Below are positions 1 to 9,057 of a stretch of 64,000 nt of DNA, piece after piece; the first letter of the stretch is position 1; the number at the start of each line of letters is the position of its first letter. A model generated the notes under the pieces. The model was not told where the DNA came from. It saw only the letters and a list, made by a program, of their open reading frames with translations, and did not search any database. The DNA lies in assembly GCA_021734325.1 (NCBI GenBank), contig JAIPJF010000001.1, positions 24,232-88,231 of the forward strand, in the 5' to 3' direction. Made by a program: the position numbers and the translations under genes. The stretch comes from Fidelibacterota bacterium. Its GTDB lineage: Bacteria; Fidelibacterota; UBA8477; JABMPR01.

Positions 1-2207
1 CTCAGGAAACTACTTGAGCTGCCAATGACTACTACCATGGCCAGAGCATGAGGTGATAGCCCCAGATCTGCTGCTGTGATCATGGCTATAGGTGCCATGA
101 GGACTGCCACAGCGGCAGTGGGCATAACCTGAGCAAATAAGCAGGTGATCAGAAACAGCCCGGCTAAAACACCTTGCGGACCAAAAAATTCAAGAGATTC
201 CAGCAGATTATTTGCCAGCATCGTGGTCACCCCTGACTCGTGCATGGCAATCCCCAAGCTCAGCATTCCAGCGATTAGCATAATGGCTCTCCACTCAATA
301 GCTTCGTAAGCCTCCTCCATACATATACAGCGAGTTAAGACCATAAGAACAGCACCTGCCAGTGCGGCGATATAAATTGGTAGCCAACCCATGGCTACTG
401 TAAAAAGGACGCCAATTTCGATACCGGCAGCCACCATTATCTTTTCTTTTTTATAGATTGGTTGATCCAGCCCGCTGATGACCAGATAATCGTCTTCTGA
501 CTGCAATTGTTTGAGGTCTTCCCGCATACCGTAAACCATAAGCGCATCTCCGGCTTCCAGGGCGAAATCACGTAAATTTGTTCTATAGGCTCTATCCTTG
601 CGCCAGATTGCCAAAACGGAGAGTCCAAACTTTTCTCTGAAATACAACTCTCCGACGGTTTGACCAATGATGGAGGTTCGTGGAGACAGTGTTATTTCCG
701 CCACCCCTACCTCATCTGATTCTAAGTGTTCCAGATCGGTGTCGGTCTGTTGTTCCAAATTCAGATTTTGCAGACAATTTAATATTTCTAGTATCTCAGG
801 TTCACCAATCACAAGGAGGACATCTTCAGCTTGTAGTACTTCCTCAGCAGGTGGCATAAAATGAATGGTGCCTTGGCGACTGATCCCCAGGACATTGATA
901 TCAAGGGCACTTTTTAAATGACTTCTACTGATGGAACGTGACACCAGAGTAGAGTCCTCTGGTATCTGAATACCGATTACATGCCGATGCAGCTTATATT
1001 TAAGTGCTACTTTTCTGGGGCTGAGATACTCAAAATCGCTGAAATCCCTGCTTTCTGCCATTGTGCCCAGATTTTCTTCATGGCCAATCACAATGAGCGT
1101 ATCATCTTTATTAAATCGATAATTACGAAGTCGTGTTACCTTCACTTTGTTTTTCTCGATTACTGCCAGAATGTTGATGTTAAATGAAGTACGTGTGCCA
1201 GCTTCTTTAAAGGTTTTCCCAATGTATACTGAATTGGCAGCAATTCGGAATTCTGCAAATTTGAGAGCCTGGCCCGGTTCATGCTCTCCAATAAGCCATC
1301 CATGCTTCAAAGAAAGTGTCTTCCAGTCATGGAGGGTGCCCACCTGATCCCGCCAACCCTCAACCAATAATTTATCCTGCGATCGAAGCTGAGTATCCGG
1401 ACCCGGCGCTAAAATTGTTTTCTCTCCCCTAAGTATTGCCAGCACATTGAACCCCAAAGCAGAACCCAGTCGACTTTCAGACAAATTTTTATTCGCCAGA
1501 GGTGAGTCTGCTGGCAAGGTCATAGTTAGCAGACGCTGATTCAGTTCATATTGCCCTTTTAAGATGTCTGTAATGGACGTAGCGCGCCCCAGATCGCGAT
1601 CTGGTAATATGTGCCGACCCCAAATTACCAGGTACAGAATGCCCACGCCCACGGCGATCACACCCACTGGCGCAAAATCAAAAAGCTTAAATGGCTCCAG
1701 TCCTTCAGTTTCCAGAGCAGTGCTTATAAGAATATTCGGAGCAGTAGCTATCAGGGTTGTGAGTCCACCAAAGAGTGAAGCAAAAGCTAAAGGGATAAGG
1801 AGTTTGGACGGTGATGTGCCAGTTCGCCGAGCAATTTCCATAACAACTGGTAGCATCAAGGCTGCCACAGCAATATTATTCATGAGACCAGATAGAGCAG
1901 CAACGGTAAGCATCATGATGATCAGCAGTTTAATTTCACTATTCCCAGAAAGTTTAAGGATTTGACCTCCCAGGATCTGTGCCACACCAGTGCGCACGAG
2001 TCCTGCACTTAGCACAAGGACAGAGGCGATGGTAATGATTGCAGTATTGCTGAAGCCAGCAATAGCCTGATGATGAGTAACAAACCCGAAAATGGCCAAG
2101 ATCAGCATGACGGAGAGAGCCACAATATCTACACGCAGCCATTCCGTAATGAATAACAGAATGGCAACTCCCAGTAGCGATAACACAAAAATCATGGAAA
2201 AAGTCAT
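1..2207 (-). CDS. SLC13-family (DASS) transporter with four RCK_C domains, C-terminus outside window
   Basis: Reading down from the ATG at 2207 the frame stays open to the left edge, so the C-terminal end is missing. The first ~190 residues are hydrophobic with an SLC13-like half (MNNIAVAALMLP; ATAPNILIS). About 300 residues follow with four successive TrkA-C/RCK_C-like units, each a short beta-rich block ending in a DxLLVxG-type strand. A second hydrophobic half then resumes and carries MPTAAVAVLMAPIA, the matching family signature. The family carries dicarboxylate, sulfate or other anions with sodium, and RCK_C domains usually sense a ligand. Substrate cannot be told. It is separated by about 160 bases from the next minus-strand gene and may have its own promoter there. 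Confidence 0.85.
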   Translation of the reverse strand, partial: MTFSMIFVLSLLGVAILLFITEWLRVDIVALSVMLILAIFGFVTHHQAIAGFSNTAIITIASVLVLSAGLVRTGVAQILGGQILKLSGNSEIKLLIIMMLTVAALSGLMNNIAVAALMLPVVMEIARRTGTSPSKLLIPLAFASLFGGLTTLIATAPNILISTALETEGLEPFKLFDFAPVGVIAVGVGILYLVIWGRHILPDRDLGRATSITDILKGQYELNQRLLTMTLPADSPLANKNLSESRLGSALGFNVLAILRGEKTILAPGPDTQLRSQDKLLVEGWRDQVGTLHDWKTLSLKHGWLIGEHEPGQALKFAEFRIAANSVYIGKTFKEAGTRTSFNINILAVIEKNKVKVTRLRNYRFNKDDTLIVIGHEENLGTMAESRDFSDFEYLSPRKVALKYKLHRHVIGIQIPEDSTLVSRSISRSHLKSALDINVLGISRQGTIHFMPPAEEVLQAEDVLLVIGEPEILEILNCLQNLNLEQQTDTDLEHLESDEVGVAEITLSPRTSIIGQTVGELYFREKFGLSVLAIWRKDRAYRTNLRDFALEAGDALMVYGMREDLKQLQSEDDYLVISGLDQPIYKKEKIMVAAGIEIGVLFTVAMGWLPIYIAALAGAVLMVLTRCICMEEAYEAIEWRAIMLIAGMLSLGIAMHESGVTTMLANNLLESLEFFGPQGVLAGLFLITCLFAQVMPTAAVAVLMAPIAMITAADLGLSPHALAMVVVIGSSSSFL

Positions 2208-2368
2208 TTTGTTCCTGTCAGGCTAAATTTCTCTGTATTTAATATTAGGAACAAAGGTAAGGGGAAATTGAACCGGTGCAAGTTCTCTTGGATGCTTAAG
2301 TCAAAGACTTTTTAAACCCCTGATTGACTACATCATGATTCAAGCGGTACAACGATGTATTCAGCCCC

Positions 2369-3589
2369 TTACTTAAGAAAATGCATTTTAATTACTTGCG
2401 AGTGAGTTGGCGATTGCAGTTTTGCGAAATAAATTCCAGTCGGAACCGTAATTCCACCATTATCCTGACCATTCCAGACATATTCATAATCCCCAATATG
2501 TCTGTTTGCAGATTCCACTGTCTTAACCATCCTGCCCGAAATATCGTAGATTACCAACGATAGATCTGATGTCTGCTGGGAGCTATAACGAATAGTTGTG
2601 CTTGGGTTAAAGGGATTAGGATAATTTTGGACTAAATAAAACCCTTCTGACGCAATTCTCTCTTCCTGAATACCGGTCACTATACCGGCCCATCCAAAGT
2701 GGACATGAAAATATTCATCAAATACCGCAGTGATTGCTTCAGCATACTTTTTGCGATTTGTATCTGTATCACGTAAACCCACCCGATAGGCTTCGATCTG
2801 TACGGCGTTGATGTTTCCCCCAAGACTCGAACCGTGCATTTGTGTGGTATACCCGCCACTGAAATAGGGATTGCCATCGCCTGGATCGGGCTGGAACAGG
2901 CTCGGGACTGCAGAGATTCCCTGTTCCTCAAAGAGGGCACCCAAACTATTGGCGCCCCTGATAAGATCTGCAAAACTTAAATCTGAATTTTCAGCCAATG
3001 CCCTGATACTGCTGTTTGAAGCATAGCTATTCACCACGTTATCTGACTGCATCAGGGTCGTTGCAGACAAGAGATATCCCAATTCCAATCGCTGCAGTGT
3101 ATGACCGTGACCATGGATGTCCACAATGAAACCCTTGCCATACTGTGACTCCACAGAATCGCTGGCAATATTTATAAATCCATGATATTCAGTCCATGCC
3201 TGTTCGGCCCATTGATTCTCCTGAGCCGCCTCCAGTATCTCCCGATTGGGATCAAGTTTTGTACGCTTCAAATTGGAGATGATTATATGTGGATAGCCTC
3301 CTGTCGCCTCGAAAACTGCATTCCGGACAGCAATGGCTGTTTCTTTTGTGTATGAATCTGTAACCGTTGTACCCCAGGTTCGATCTGGAATCTCAGCAGG
3401 AGTAAGATCGCCTCCATGAGGGGCTGTAACTATGAGTGCTACATCTCCCGGATAATATTCAACATAGCTATTGCGGCCATAGTATACCTCGCCAACCTCG
3501 TATGTTTGGGCATAAAGAGTGGCGACAAATGCCAGACACAGGGCTACATATATTGCCTTGAAGAATCTCTTATATTTCATAATTCTCAT
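2369..3589 (-). CDS. Secreted N-formylglutamate-amidohydrolase-like hydrolase with T9SS tail
   Basis: 406 residues. A signal peptide (hydrophobic to about residue 27, ending TLYAQ) precedes a domain with APHGG, a distal DxxT/KE helix, LDPNRE and DIHGHGH, the pattern of the N-formylglutamate amidohydrolase family (zinc-dependent amide hydrolysis releasing glutamate). The last ~85 residues are a T9SS-type sorting domain starting at NYPNPFNPSTTI and ending in K, so the enzyme is expected at the cell surface or outside. It is the last gene of the gamma-glutamyl operon, 42 bases after pgsW. I infer that it cleaves a glutamate amide or a gamma-glutamyl polymer outside the cell; substrate is unproven. 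Confidence 0.75.
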   Translation of the reverse strand: MRIMKYKRFFKAIYVALCLAFVATLYAQTYEVGEVYYGRNSYVEYYPGDVALIVTAPHGGDLTPAEIPDRTWGTTVTDSYTKETAIAVRNAVFEATGGYPHIIISNLKRTKLDPNREILEAAQENQWAEQAWTEYHGFINIASDSVESQYGKGFIVDIHGHGHTLQRLELGYLLSATTLMQSDNVVNSYASNSSIRALAENSDLSFADLIRGANSLGALFEEQGISAVPSLFQPDPGDGNPYFSGGYTTQMHGSSLGGNINAVQIEAYRVGLRDTDTNRKKYAEAITAVFDEYFHVHFGWAGIVTGIQEERIASEGFYLVQNYPNPFNPSTTIRYSSQQTSDLSLVIYDISGRMVKTVESANRHIGDYEYVWNGQDNGGITVPTGIYFAKLQSPTHSQVIKMHFLK

Positions 3590-3631
3590 CCTCGGGAAGG
3601 TTAATCCTCTTTATTACCTAATTAACAAAAT

Positions 3632-4681
3632 TTATTCCGTCGCTGTTTTGATCCACCACACACAAAGTGATAAAACGATTAGAAAAAGCAACCCAAACTG
3701 CTTATTCACCGCTGAATCAAAATACAAGATTTCTGACCTCGATTCCTGGTCACCGTAATTTGTTCGAATGTCATATCGCAACGCCAGCTCTCTGATATTC
3801 AGTAACTGTATGATCGGTATCCCTTTGGCGTTCATTCCCAGGATCAAACCACGATTCTTGTGTTCACAGTGAGGAAGCTTAAAGTTTAAACCAGGGGGAA
3901 TCTCCAGCGCATGGCTACAGGCTCCCATACTTGCCTGGTTTCCTCCAACATTGATCAACAGAGCAATAGTATTATCACTCAGTATCTGTGTTTTCTGTGC
4001 GATTGACTCCTCAAGAGAGAGCGGAATATATACCGCTTCCCCATACTCCTGGAGGCTGGAGTCCATGCTCGCAATCCCTTCAGGATAGTTTGCAGATCCA
4101 TTGTCATTCTCACCACCATAGGTCACAAGGAGGGAACGATACCGCAGACCCCCACGTTCTCGCAGCCAACGCTCATAGTCTATCCACAATGAACCGGGCT
4201 GATTGGCACCAAATGAGGATGCCCCAAGTGAGCTGAAAATAACTGCCTCGATTCCCATAGTTTGCAAGGCGGCCAGCGTTGATATCCCCAGAGCTGGAAA
4301 TGAACCACTCAGGGTAACGCCAACCCGTTTGGAAGCATCGATCCCTGCCTCATGAAGCAGTCGAACTACCAAGGCGGAAAACTCTGGATTGGTTGACAGC
4401 TCTTTGGCCTGTCTTGAACCAAGGGTGGTTGTAACAGCCGAATACTCTATACCGAGAAGATTTTGGTAGGGAATATTTGAATCGAGATCACCAGGGATGC
4501 CTCTGCTCCGTTTTTCCAGATGGATTTGCTCTAACCAGTTTTGTGCTAAACCTCTCGCCTGCTCCATGGACGCAACATCATCTCGCAACACCTGTTTCTG
4601 TAGCACGGTCTCTGACAATAGAATGAATAATACTGCGAATCCACCACTGATGAGCAGTCGTCTGTTTCTGGAAATTTGCAT
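3632..4681 (-). CDS. pgsW: Poly-gamma-glutamate system protein PgsW-like
   Basis: 349 residues with a membrane anchor at residues 10-28 and a second hydrophobic segment near the C-terminus (about 328-345), leaving a large extracytoplasmic domain. Features seen are a GVTLSGSFPALG stretch, FSSLGASSFGAN and LLINVGGNQASMG. The position directly after pgsB-pgsC and the length match the 'poly-gamma-glutamate system protein' family that accompanies PgsBC in bacteria outside Bacillus. The start ATG overlaps the stop of pgsC by one base, which implies translational coupling. The molecular role is not known; export or processing of the nascent chain is a guess from context. Confidence 0.75.
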   Translation of the reverse strand: MQISRNRRLLISGGFAVLFILLSETVLQKQVLRDDVASMEQARGLAQNWLEQIHLEKRSRGIPGDLDSNIPYQNLLGIEYSAVTTTLGSRQAKELSTNPEFSALVVRLLHEAGIDASKRVGVTLSGSFPALGISTLAALQTMGIEAVIFSSLGASSFGANQPGSLWIDYERWLRERGGLRYRSLLVTYGGENDNGSANYPEGIASMDSSLQEYGEAVYIPLSLEESIAQKTQILSDNTIALLINVGGNQASMGACSHALEIPPGLNFKLPHCEHKNRGLILGMNAKGIPIIQLLNIRELALRYDIRTNYGDQESRSEILYFDSAVNKQFGLLFLIVLSLCVWWIKTATE

Positions 4682-5109
4682 TAGCTCAGGATGAGCCCGA
4701 TCATATAGACTCCAGACATGACAATTACGATACTTGTAATTGTAGGGATGACTTTTTGCCTCACCATTTCGGTGGCGATAAGACCGGGTACCAGGTATCC
4801 AATTGAGTGGATCGCATGTGGAATATAGGATCCATATCCCAGCAGACGATTGATGAGAATTCCATATACAAAGCCCAGGAGCATTGCCAAAAGCAATCTT
4901 CGTCGGCCGTACAGGAGCAAATATGGCATCAATATTCTCATGCTGCCCCAGGTCAGGAATGCGACCACCAGAGTGAGGAGTATTTGACCCGGTTCATGGA
5001 TGTACAGAGCCAGATATGCCGGGGCAATGACACCTCCTGGAGTGATTCCAACCACTTCGTAGTAAACAAAACCAAGGATCAAACCAATAAAGAATGTTTC
5101 AGCTATCAT
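4681..5109 (-). CDS. pgsC: Poly-gamma-glutamate synthase membrane subunit PgsC/CapC
   Basis: 142 residues, almost wholly hydrophobic with about four or five membrane helices, close to the ~149 residues of Bacillus PgsC/CapC. The family opening EVVGITPGGVIAPAYLAL is clear. PgsC forms the membrane part of the ATP-dependent polymerase with PgsB. It lies 9 bases after pgsB and its stop overlaps the pgsW start, so the three are co-translated. Confidence 0.9.
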   Translation of the reverse strand: MIAETFFIGLILGFVYYEVVGITPGGVIAPAYLALYIHEPGQILLTLVVAFLTWGSMRILMPYLLLYGRRRLLLAMLLGFVYGILINRLLGYGSYIPHAIHSIGYLVPGLIATEMVRQKVIPTITSIVIVMSGVYMIGLILS

Positions 5110-5118
5110 GAGGATATC

Positions 5119-6237
5119 TTACTCCTGGATCCTGCGCTTTAAATCATTCCACATAATCAGGCCTTCGTGGCCGGTGTTGCCAAATCCGAACAGGGTCGAT
5201 TCACCGCTCAATACATTCTCCAGATTTCCAGGTAGCCGCGTCCCCCACTCAAGGATCCGATTCTCAGTGATCCCCAATTTTCTTAAGAGTCTGTTTGCCG
5301 GCATCGTATGCGTTCCTGTCAAGATGATAATTTTAATGTTTGGCAGGTGTGCAATCCATTCTGCGAATTGGATCGTCCTCAGGGGCCGATCATTTCTCGT
5401 ATGCAGGAGAATAATAGAATTTTCATAGGAGCTTTGCCACTGCATAAACAATTTTTCTGCAGAACTCGTATCATTGACAGCCAAGCCATTGATCATCTGG
5501 AATCCAGATCTCACATTTGAAACAATAGGCTCCGTATTCGTCTTTGCATACCCCACGATGCCTTCGATGGCAATTTGACGTTCAACTCCGGCCTGCACAC
5601 ACACTTCCAGAGCCAAATCCAGGTTCGCAGCAATTATTCCTCCGGGTGCATCGTCATGAGTGGTTCGCGAAGCAAGAACAACTTTTGTATCCCGCTGCTC
5701 TGCAATCTGCTGAATAAGAGGTAAATATTTTTCTTCGCCTGTCACAACAATCGCTTTTTCAGGGATAGCTTTACAGATCGCTGCCGCATAAAGATCCAGA
5801 TTCCCAGCGTAATGTTCGCGATGATCATCTAAAATATTGGTAATCACATATATCTGGGGCAGAATCATACGTGAGTTTATCACCTGGTATTCAGGAGTTA
5901 CAGCCATACATTCGGCAACCAATACATCCACATGTTCTTTCGCTGCCCAGTAGACCACTTTCATCTGCTCCTGAATCCTGGGTGAGCCCCTTCGTCGAAT
6001 CGGTTTTTTTTCACCGCCCGGCAAATGGACCAGAGGTTCTGTACCTGTCGTTTTCCCAAATACCTGCTTTCCACCAGCTCGTAAACCGGCATAGATAAAT
6101 TCAGTTACACTGGATTTGCCTCGTGTCCCATTGACTGAAATGCGCAATGGGATCTGACGAATCCAGTATGCATGGAGAATCTTTTCCAGAAGGAGTACAG
6201 TCAGGATAATGACTGGTAACAATAGCACAAAATTCAT
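5119..6237 (-). CDS. pgsB: Poly-gamma-glutamate synthase ligase subunit PgsB/CapB
   Basis: 372 residues. An N-terminal membrane helix (about 1-20) is followed by VNGTRGKSSVTEF, the Mur-ligase-type ATP-binding loop at residues 37-43, then AECMAVTPEYQ and NILDDHREHYAG, both typical of CapB/PgsB. The enzyme forms gamma-amide bonds between glutamates at the expense of ATP on the inner face of the membrane. Start chosen at the ATG of the hydrophobic anchor. Length fits the family (~390). It is followed at 9 bases by pgsC. No pgsA/capA is found in the window, so either export uses another route or that gene lies elsewhere. Confidence 0.92.
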   Translation of the reverse strand: MNFVLLLPVIILTVLLLEKILHAYWIRQIPLRISVNGTRGKSSVTEFIYAGLRAGGKQVFGKTTGTEPLVHLPGGEKKPIRRRGSPRIQEQMKVVYWAAKEHVDVLVAECMAVTPEYQVINSRMILPQIYVITNILDDHREHYAGNLDLYAAAICKAIPEKAIVVTGEEKYLPLIQQIAEQRDTKVVLASRTTHDDAPGGIIAANLDLALEVCVQAGVERQIAIEGIVGYAKTNTEPIVSNVRSGFQMINGLAVNDTSSAEKLFMQWQSSYENSIILLHTRNDRPLRTIQFAEWIAHLPNIKIIILTGTHTMPANRLLRKLGITENRILEWGTRLPGNLENVLSGESTLFGFGNTGHEGLIMWNDLKRRIQE

Positions 6238-6278
6238 CGCCAGTCCGGAGGAACGATCAGGTAGAATTTAAATGCGAT

Positions 6279-7313
6279 TTATTTTGCATGGACAATGGCT
6301 TCCCACTCAAAAAACTGGGGATCAAAATCCCAATTCTCCAATGCGTCTGCAGTTATTCCTGATACTTCTCTTATGAGTGGGGCTATTGACTGAATACGAG
6401 TATCATCCAGGACGGGTTGGGAAAGTACATATACACTCACATCCGTTTCTGGAAACCTGTGGAGGCATTTGCTGGGGAATAGCCCATCAGCCATATATGG
6501 ATTGGGGTCAAGCACGGTGGCAACCGAAGTGCCTTGAGCCTCAATTTTATCCCTGAATTTGTCTCTTATATATGGGTAATGGGTACAGTTCAGACTCACG
6601 ATCACATCCTGTTCACCTTTTGGTAAATTGGCAAGGGCAGCCTGAGTATATTGCTCGACGAGGCTATCCGTTTCTACGCTATTGGTTCCCCTTTCAATCG
6701 CTCCCGCCAGATGGGGACAGGCTTGTGTAATAATTCGATCCGCTTTGAGACCACGCTGCACCAAACCCTCCTTATGGGTATTCTGTTGAACCGTGGTTTC
6801 CGTAGCAAAGAGCAGGATTGATGCAGATTCGTTGATCTTACTTCCCTGCTCCATAAGATCTATTCCAGCCTCCACGACCCCGACTACAGGAACTTGTGAG
6901 TGCTTGCTAAATTCTGTATAATCATACAAGACCGAAAGGGTATTGCAGGCAATCAGTAAAACATCCGGATTGAAGTTCTCTGCCATTGCCTCGAGGGCGT
7001 TATTAAAGACGGCGACCTTTTGTTCAGTAGACTTCATGGAATTGTAGCCCTGTTCCTTACTGGGCTGGGCATTGAAGAAGATGACTTCAACATGGCTGAA
7101 CACCCCCAATGATTCCATCCGGTTTGCAATGTTTGCCGCTACGGAAAGTCCACCCAGGCCAGAATCTGTAACCAGAATCGTCACCGAATCGTTTTGGAAT
7201 AGTGGCGAAAGTGGATCCTCTGATTCTATGGTCACCTGCTGAGGTGCACAAGCATTCAGCATGAGGAAAAGTATAAAAATGATGAGATAGGCAATATTAT
7301 TTTTGGTTCTCAT
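6279..7313 (-). CDS. Lipoprotein glutamate/aspartate racemase homologue (MurI-like)
   Basis: 344 residues. It opens with a lipoprotein signal whose lipobox cysteine is Cys22 (MLNACAP). The mature part keeps the whole MurI pattern: DSGLGGLSV (about 50-58), ACNTLS with the first catalytic Cys at about 123, and LNCTHYPY with the second Cys at about 243. Glutamate racemase interconverts L- and D-glutamate without cofactor and is normally cytosolic; an exported, lipid-anchored copy is odd. Placed between GGT and pgsB (12 and 41 bases away), it could racemise free glutamate released outside the inner membrane, or act on another amino acid. Both cysteines present argues that it is active. Confidence 0.82.
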   Translation of the reverse strand: MRTKNNIAYLIIFILFLMLNACAPQQVTIESEDPLSPLFQNDSVTILVTDSGLGGLSVAANIANRMESLGVFSHVEVIFFNAQPSKEQGYNSMKSTEQKVAVFNNALEAMAENFNPDVLLIACNTLSVLYDYTEFSKHSQVPVVGVVEAGIDLMEQGSKINESASILLFATETTVQQNTHKEGLVQRGLKADRIITQACPHLAGAIERGTNSVETDSLVEQYTQAALANLPKGEQDVIVSLNCTHYPYIRDKFRDKIEAQGTSVATVLDPNPYMADGLFPSKCLHRFPETDVSVYVLSQPVLDDTRIQSIAPLIREVSGITADALENWDFDPQFFEWEAIVHAK

Positions 7314-7325
7314 GATAAGCCTTCC

Positions 7326-9026
7326 TTAGTATCCAACCACGTCGCCGTCGCGACGTGAATCGGCTCCACCTTTAATAAGAGAATCGTTTGGATCAATGAG
7401 AATTCCTTGTGCACCACCAAAATACAAATCATAAGGTGCCTTGATCGTTAAACTATGCCCCCAGGCACGAAGACTATCCATGCTCGCTTCCAGGAATCTG
7501 TTTTCCAGATAAAGCTCATCTCCAATTGCATGTATCCGGGGTGCCTCAATGGCATCATCAATTTCCATATTGAAATCGACGATATTGACAATGATCTGTA
7601 CCAGGGCTGAAATGATCCGGGTGGCGCCTGGCGTCCCAACTGTCAGGAATGGCTTGCCATCCTTGGAAACGATCGTTGGAGCAATGCTACTGGCCGGGCG
7701 CTTCAAGCTTTGTAAGCTATTTGGTGAATCTGGTGATCTGGAAAAGTCCTTCAGATGATCGTTTAACAACACGCCATATGTTGGATCAGAAATACCGGAC
7801 CCAAACCAGTGATTCACACTCTGTGTAAGGGCGAGCATATTACCCTGTGCATCAACAACGGAAAAATGGGTCGTGCTGCCCGATTCAGGTTCCAGGGGGA
7901 GATCATAATGATAATCAAAGGATGCTTGTCCGGGAATAATTAGTTTACCCAATGCTTCTGCATGTGTCTTACTGATCAAATCTGAGACAGGAACCTCAGT
8001 AAAATCAGGGTCTCCCATGCTTGCACTCTTGTCAATAAAAACCATTTTCATGGCTTCAGCGAGAATATGCAAATATTTCGGGTCATCATGGGTATAGCTC
8101 TGGATCTCATACTGTTCCAATATATTCAGTAGTTGGATGATCTGGGTTCCACCGGCAGGAGCAGCTGCTGAAAATATATCGTATCCCCGATAGGTTCCAG
8201 AGACTGGGACCTTGTCCAGTGCTTTATATTTTTTAAGGTCCTTTTTGGATAAAACACCACCACGATCCTTGACGGTCTTAACCACAGAAGCAGCGATGTT
8301 CCCCCGATAAAAGCCTCTGGCTCCCTTTGAAGCAATCTCTTCGTAACATTCAGCCATTTCCTTGTTGTAAACCTGCTCACCAGGCATGGCCGGTAAGCCG
8401 TCTATGACATAATGAGCAGCCAGTTCAGGGTTCTCTGCCATCTTGTCGAAATTTGACATGATCATATCTGAAAATTTCTCACTGACTTCAAATCCATCAC
8501 GGGCATATTTGATGGCTGGTGCCAGGATATCCTTCAAATCCAGTGAACCATCTTCAGCATGTAATTTTAGAAGTCCGGCAACCGTTCCCGGGACACCAAT
8601 GGCCATCACACTGGAATTTTCTGTGAGCAGTTGCTCTCCATCTGGATCAAACAATTGCTGCTGGTTAAAATTACGGGGGGTAGTCTCCCGAAAATCGATC
8701 ATTCTCACTTTGCCGGTCTCAGCGTTTGCATATAACATGAATCCGCCTCCCCCGACACCACTGGCATTGGGTTCTACCACTCCCAGGGCAAAGGCAATGC
8801 CCACTGCTGCGTCGGCTGCATTTCCACCTTTTTGCAGAATTTCGATCCCAGCCTTGGTTGCCAGGGGATTTGCAGTGGCTACCATACCATGTTCGGCGGA
8901 AATTGTCTGACCAAATACACTCGCCAGTCCAAACAGGTGGATCCAAATAAGCTGGCTCACCCGCATCCTGAAGGAGTGGTGTTTCTTTGGACTTAAGGCT
9001 CCAATCCCTAACTGTAAGATATTCAT
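7326..9026 (-). CDS. ggt: Gamma-glutamyltransferase, exported (copy A)
   Basis: 566 residues with the full GGT layout. The large subunit begins AEHGMVATANPLA, and the nucleophile of the autocleavage site is Thr385 in GSTTHFSVVD. VVEPNASGVGGGGF and the PRxP-like tail region of the small subunit are present. A signal peptide lies around residues 21-40 (ending SVFGQ), so the true start may be the internal ATG at 8966; neither start has a good ribosome site. GGT hydrolyses or transfers gamma-glutamyl groups; the CapD branch cleaves poly-gamma-glutamate capsule. In the operon it sits between an M14-like lipoprotein and the racemase, which fits release of glutamate from a gamma-linked polymer or peptide. 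Confidence 0.9.
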   Translation of the reverse strand: MNILQLGIGALSPKKHHSFRMRVSQLIWIHLFGLASVFGQTISAEHGMVATANPLATKAGIEILQKGGNAADAAVGIAFALGVVEPNASGVGGGGFMLYANAETGKVRMIDFRETTPRNFNQQQLFDPDGEQLLTENSSVMAIGVPGTVAGLLKLHAEDGSLDLKDILAPAIKYARDGFEVSEKFSDMIMSNFDKMAENPELAAHYVIDGLPAMPGEQVYNKEMAECYEEIASKGARGFYRGNIAASVVKTVKDRGGVLSKKDLKKYKALDKVPVSGTYRGYDIFSAAAPAGGTQIIQLLNILEQYEIQSYTHDDPKYLHILAEAMKMVFIDKSASMGDPDFTEVPVSDLISKTHAEALGKLIIPGQASFDYHYDLPLEPESGSTTHFSVVDAQGNMLALTQSVNHWFGSGISDPTYGVLLNDHLKDFSRSPDSPNSLQSLKRPASSIAPTIVSKDGKPFLTVGTPGATRIISALVQIIVNIVDFNMEIDDAIEAPRIHAIGDELYLENRFLEASMDSLRAWGHSLTIKAPYDLYFGGAQGILIDPNDSLIKGGADSRRDGDVVGY

Positions 9027-9057
9027 ACGATAAAACCCGATTTAAAGTCGATGTTAC

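Noticed and set aside
1564..1965. 133-codon + strand frame inside the SLC13 transporter
   Set aside because: Shadow of the well-supported minus-strand gene.
2300..2325. Short AGTC-AAA-GACT hairpin followed by TTTTT as a terminator for the gamma-glutamyl operon
   Set aside because: The T-run is on the + strand, so it points the wrong way, and the stem is only 4-5 base pairs.
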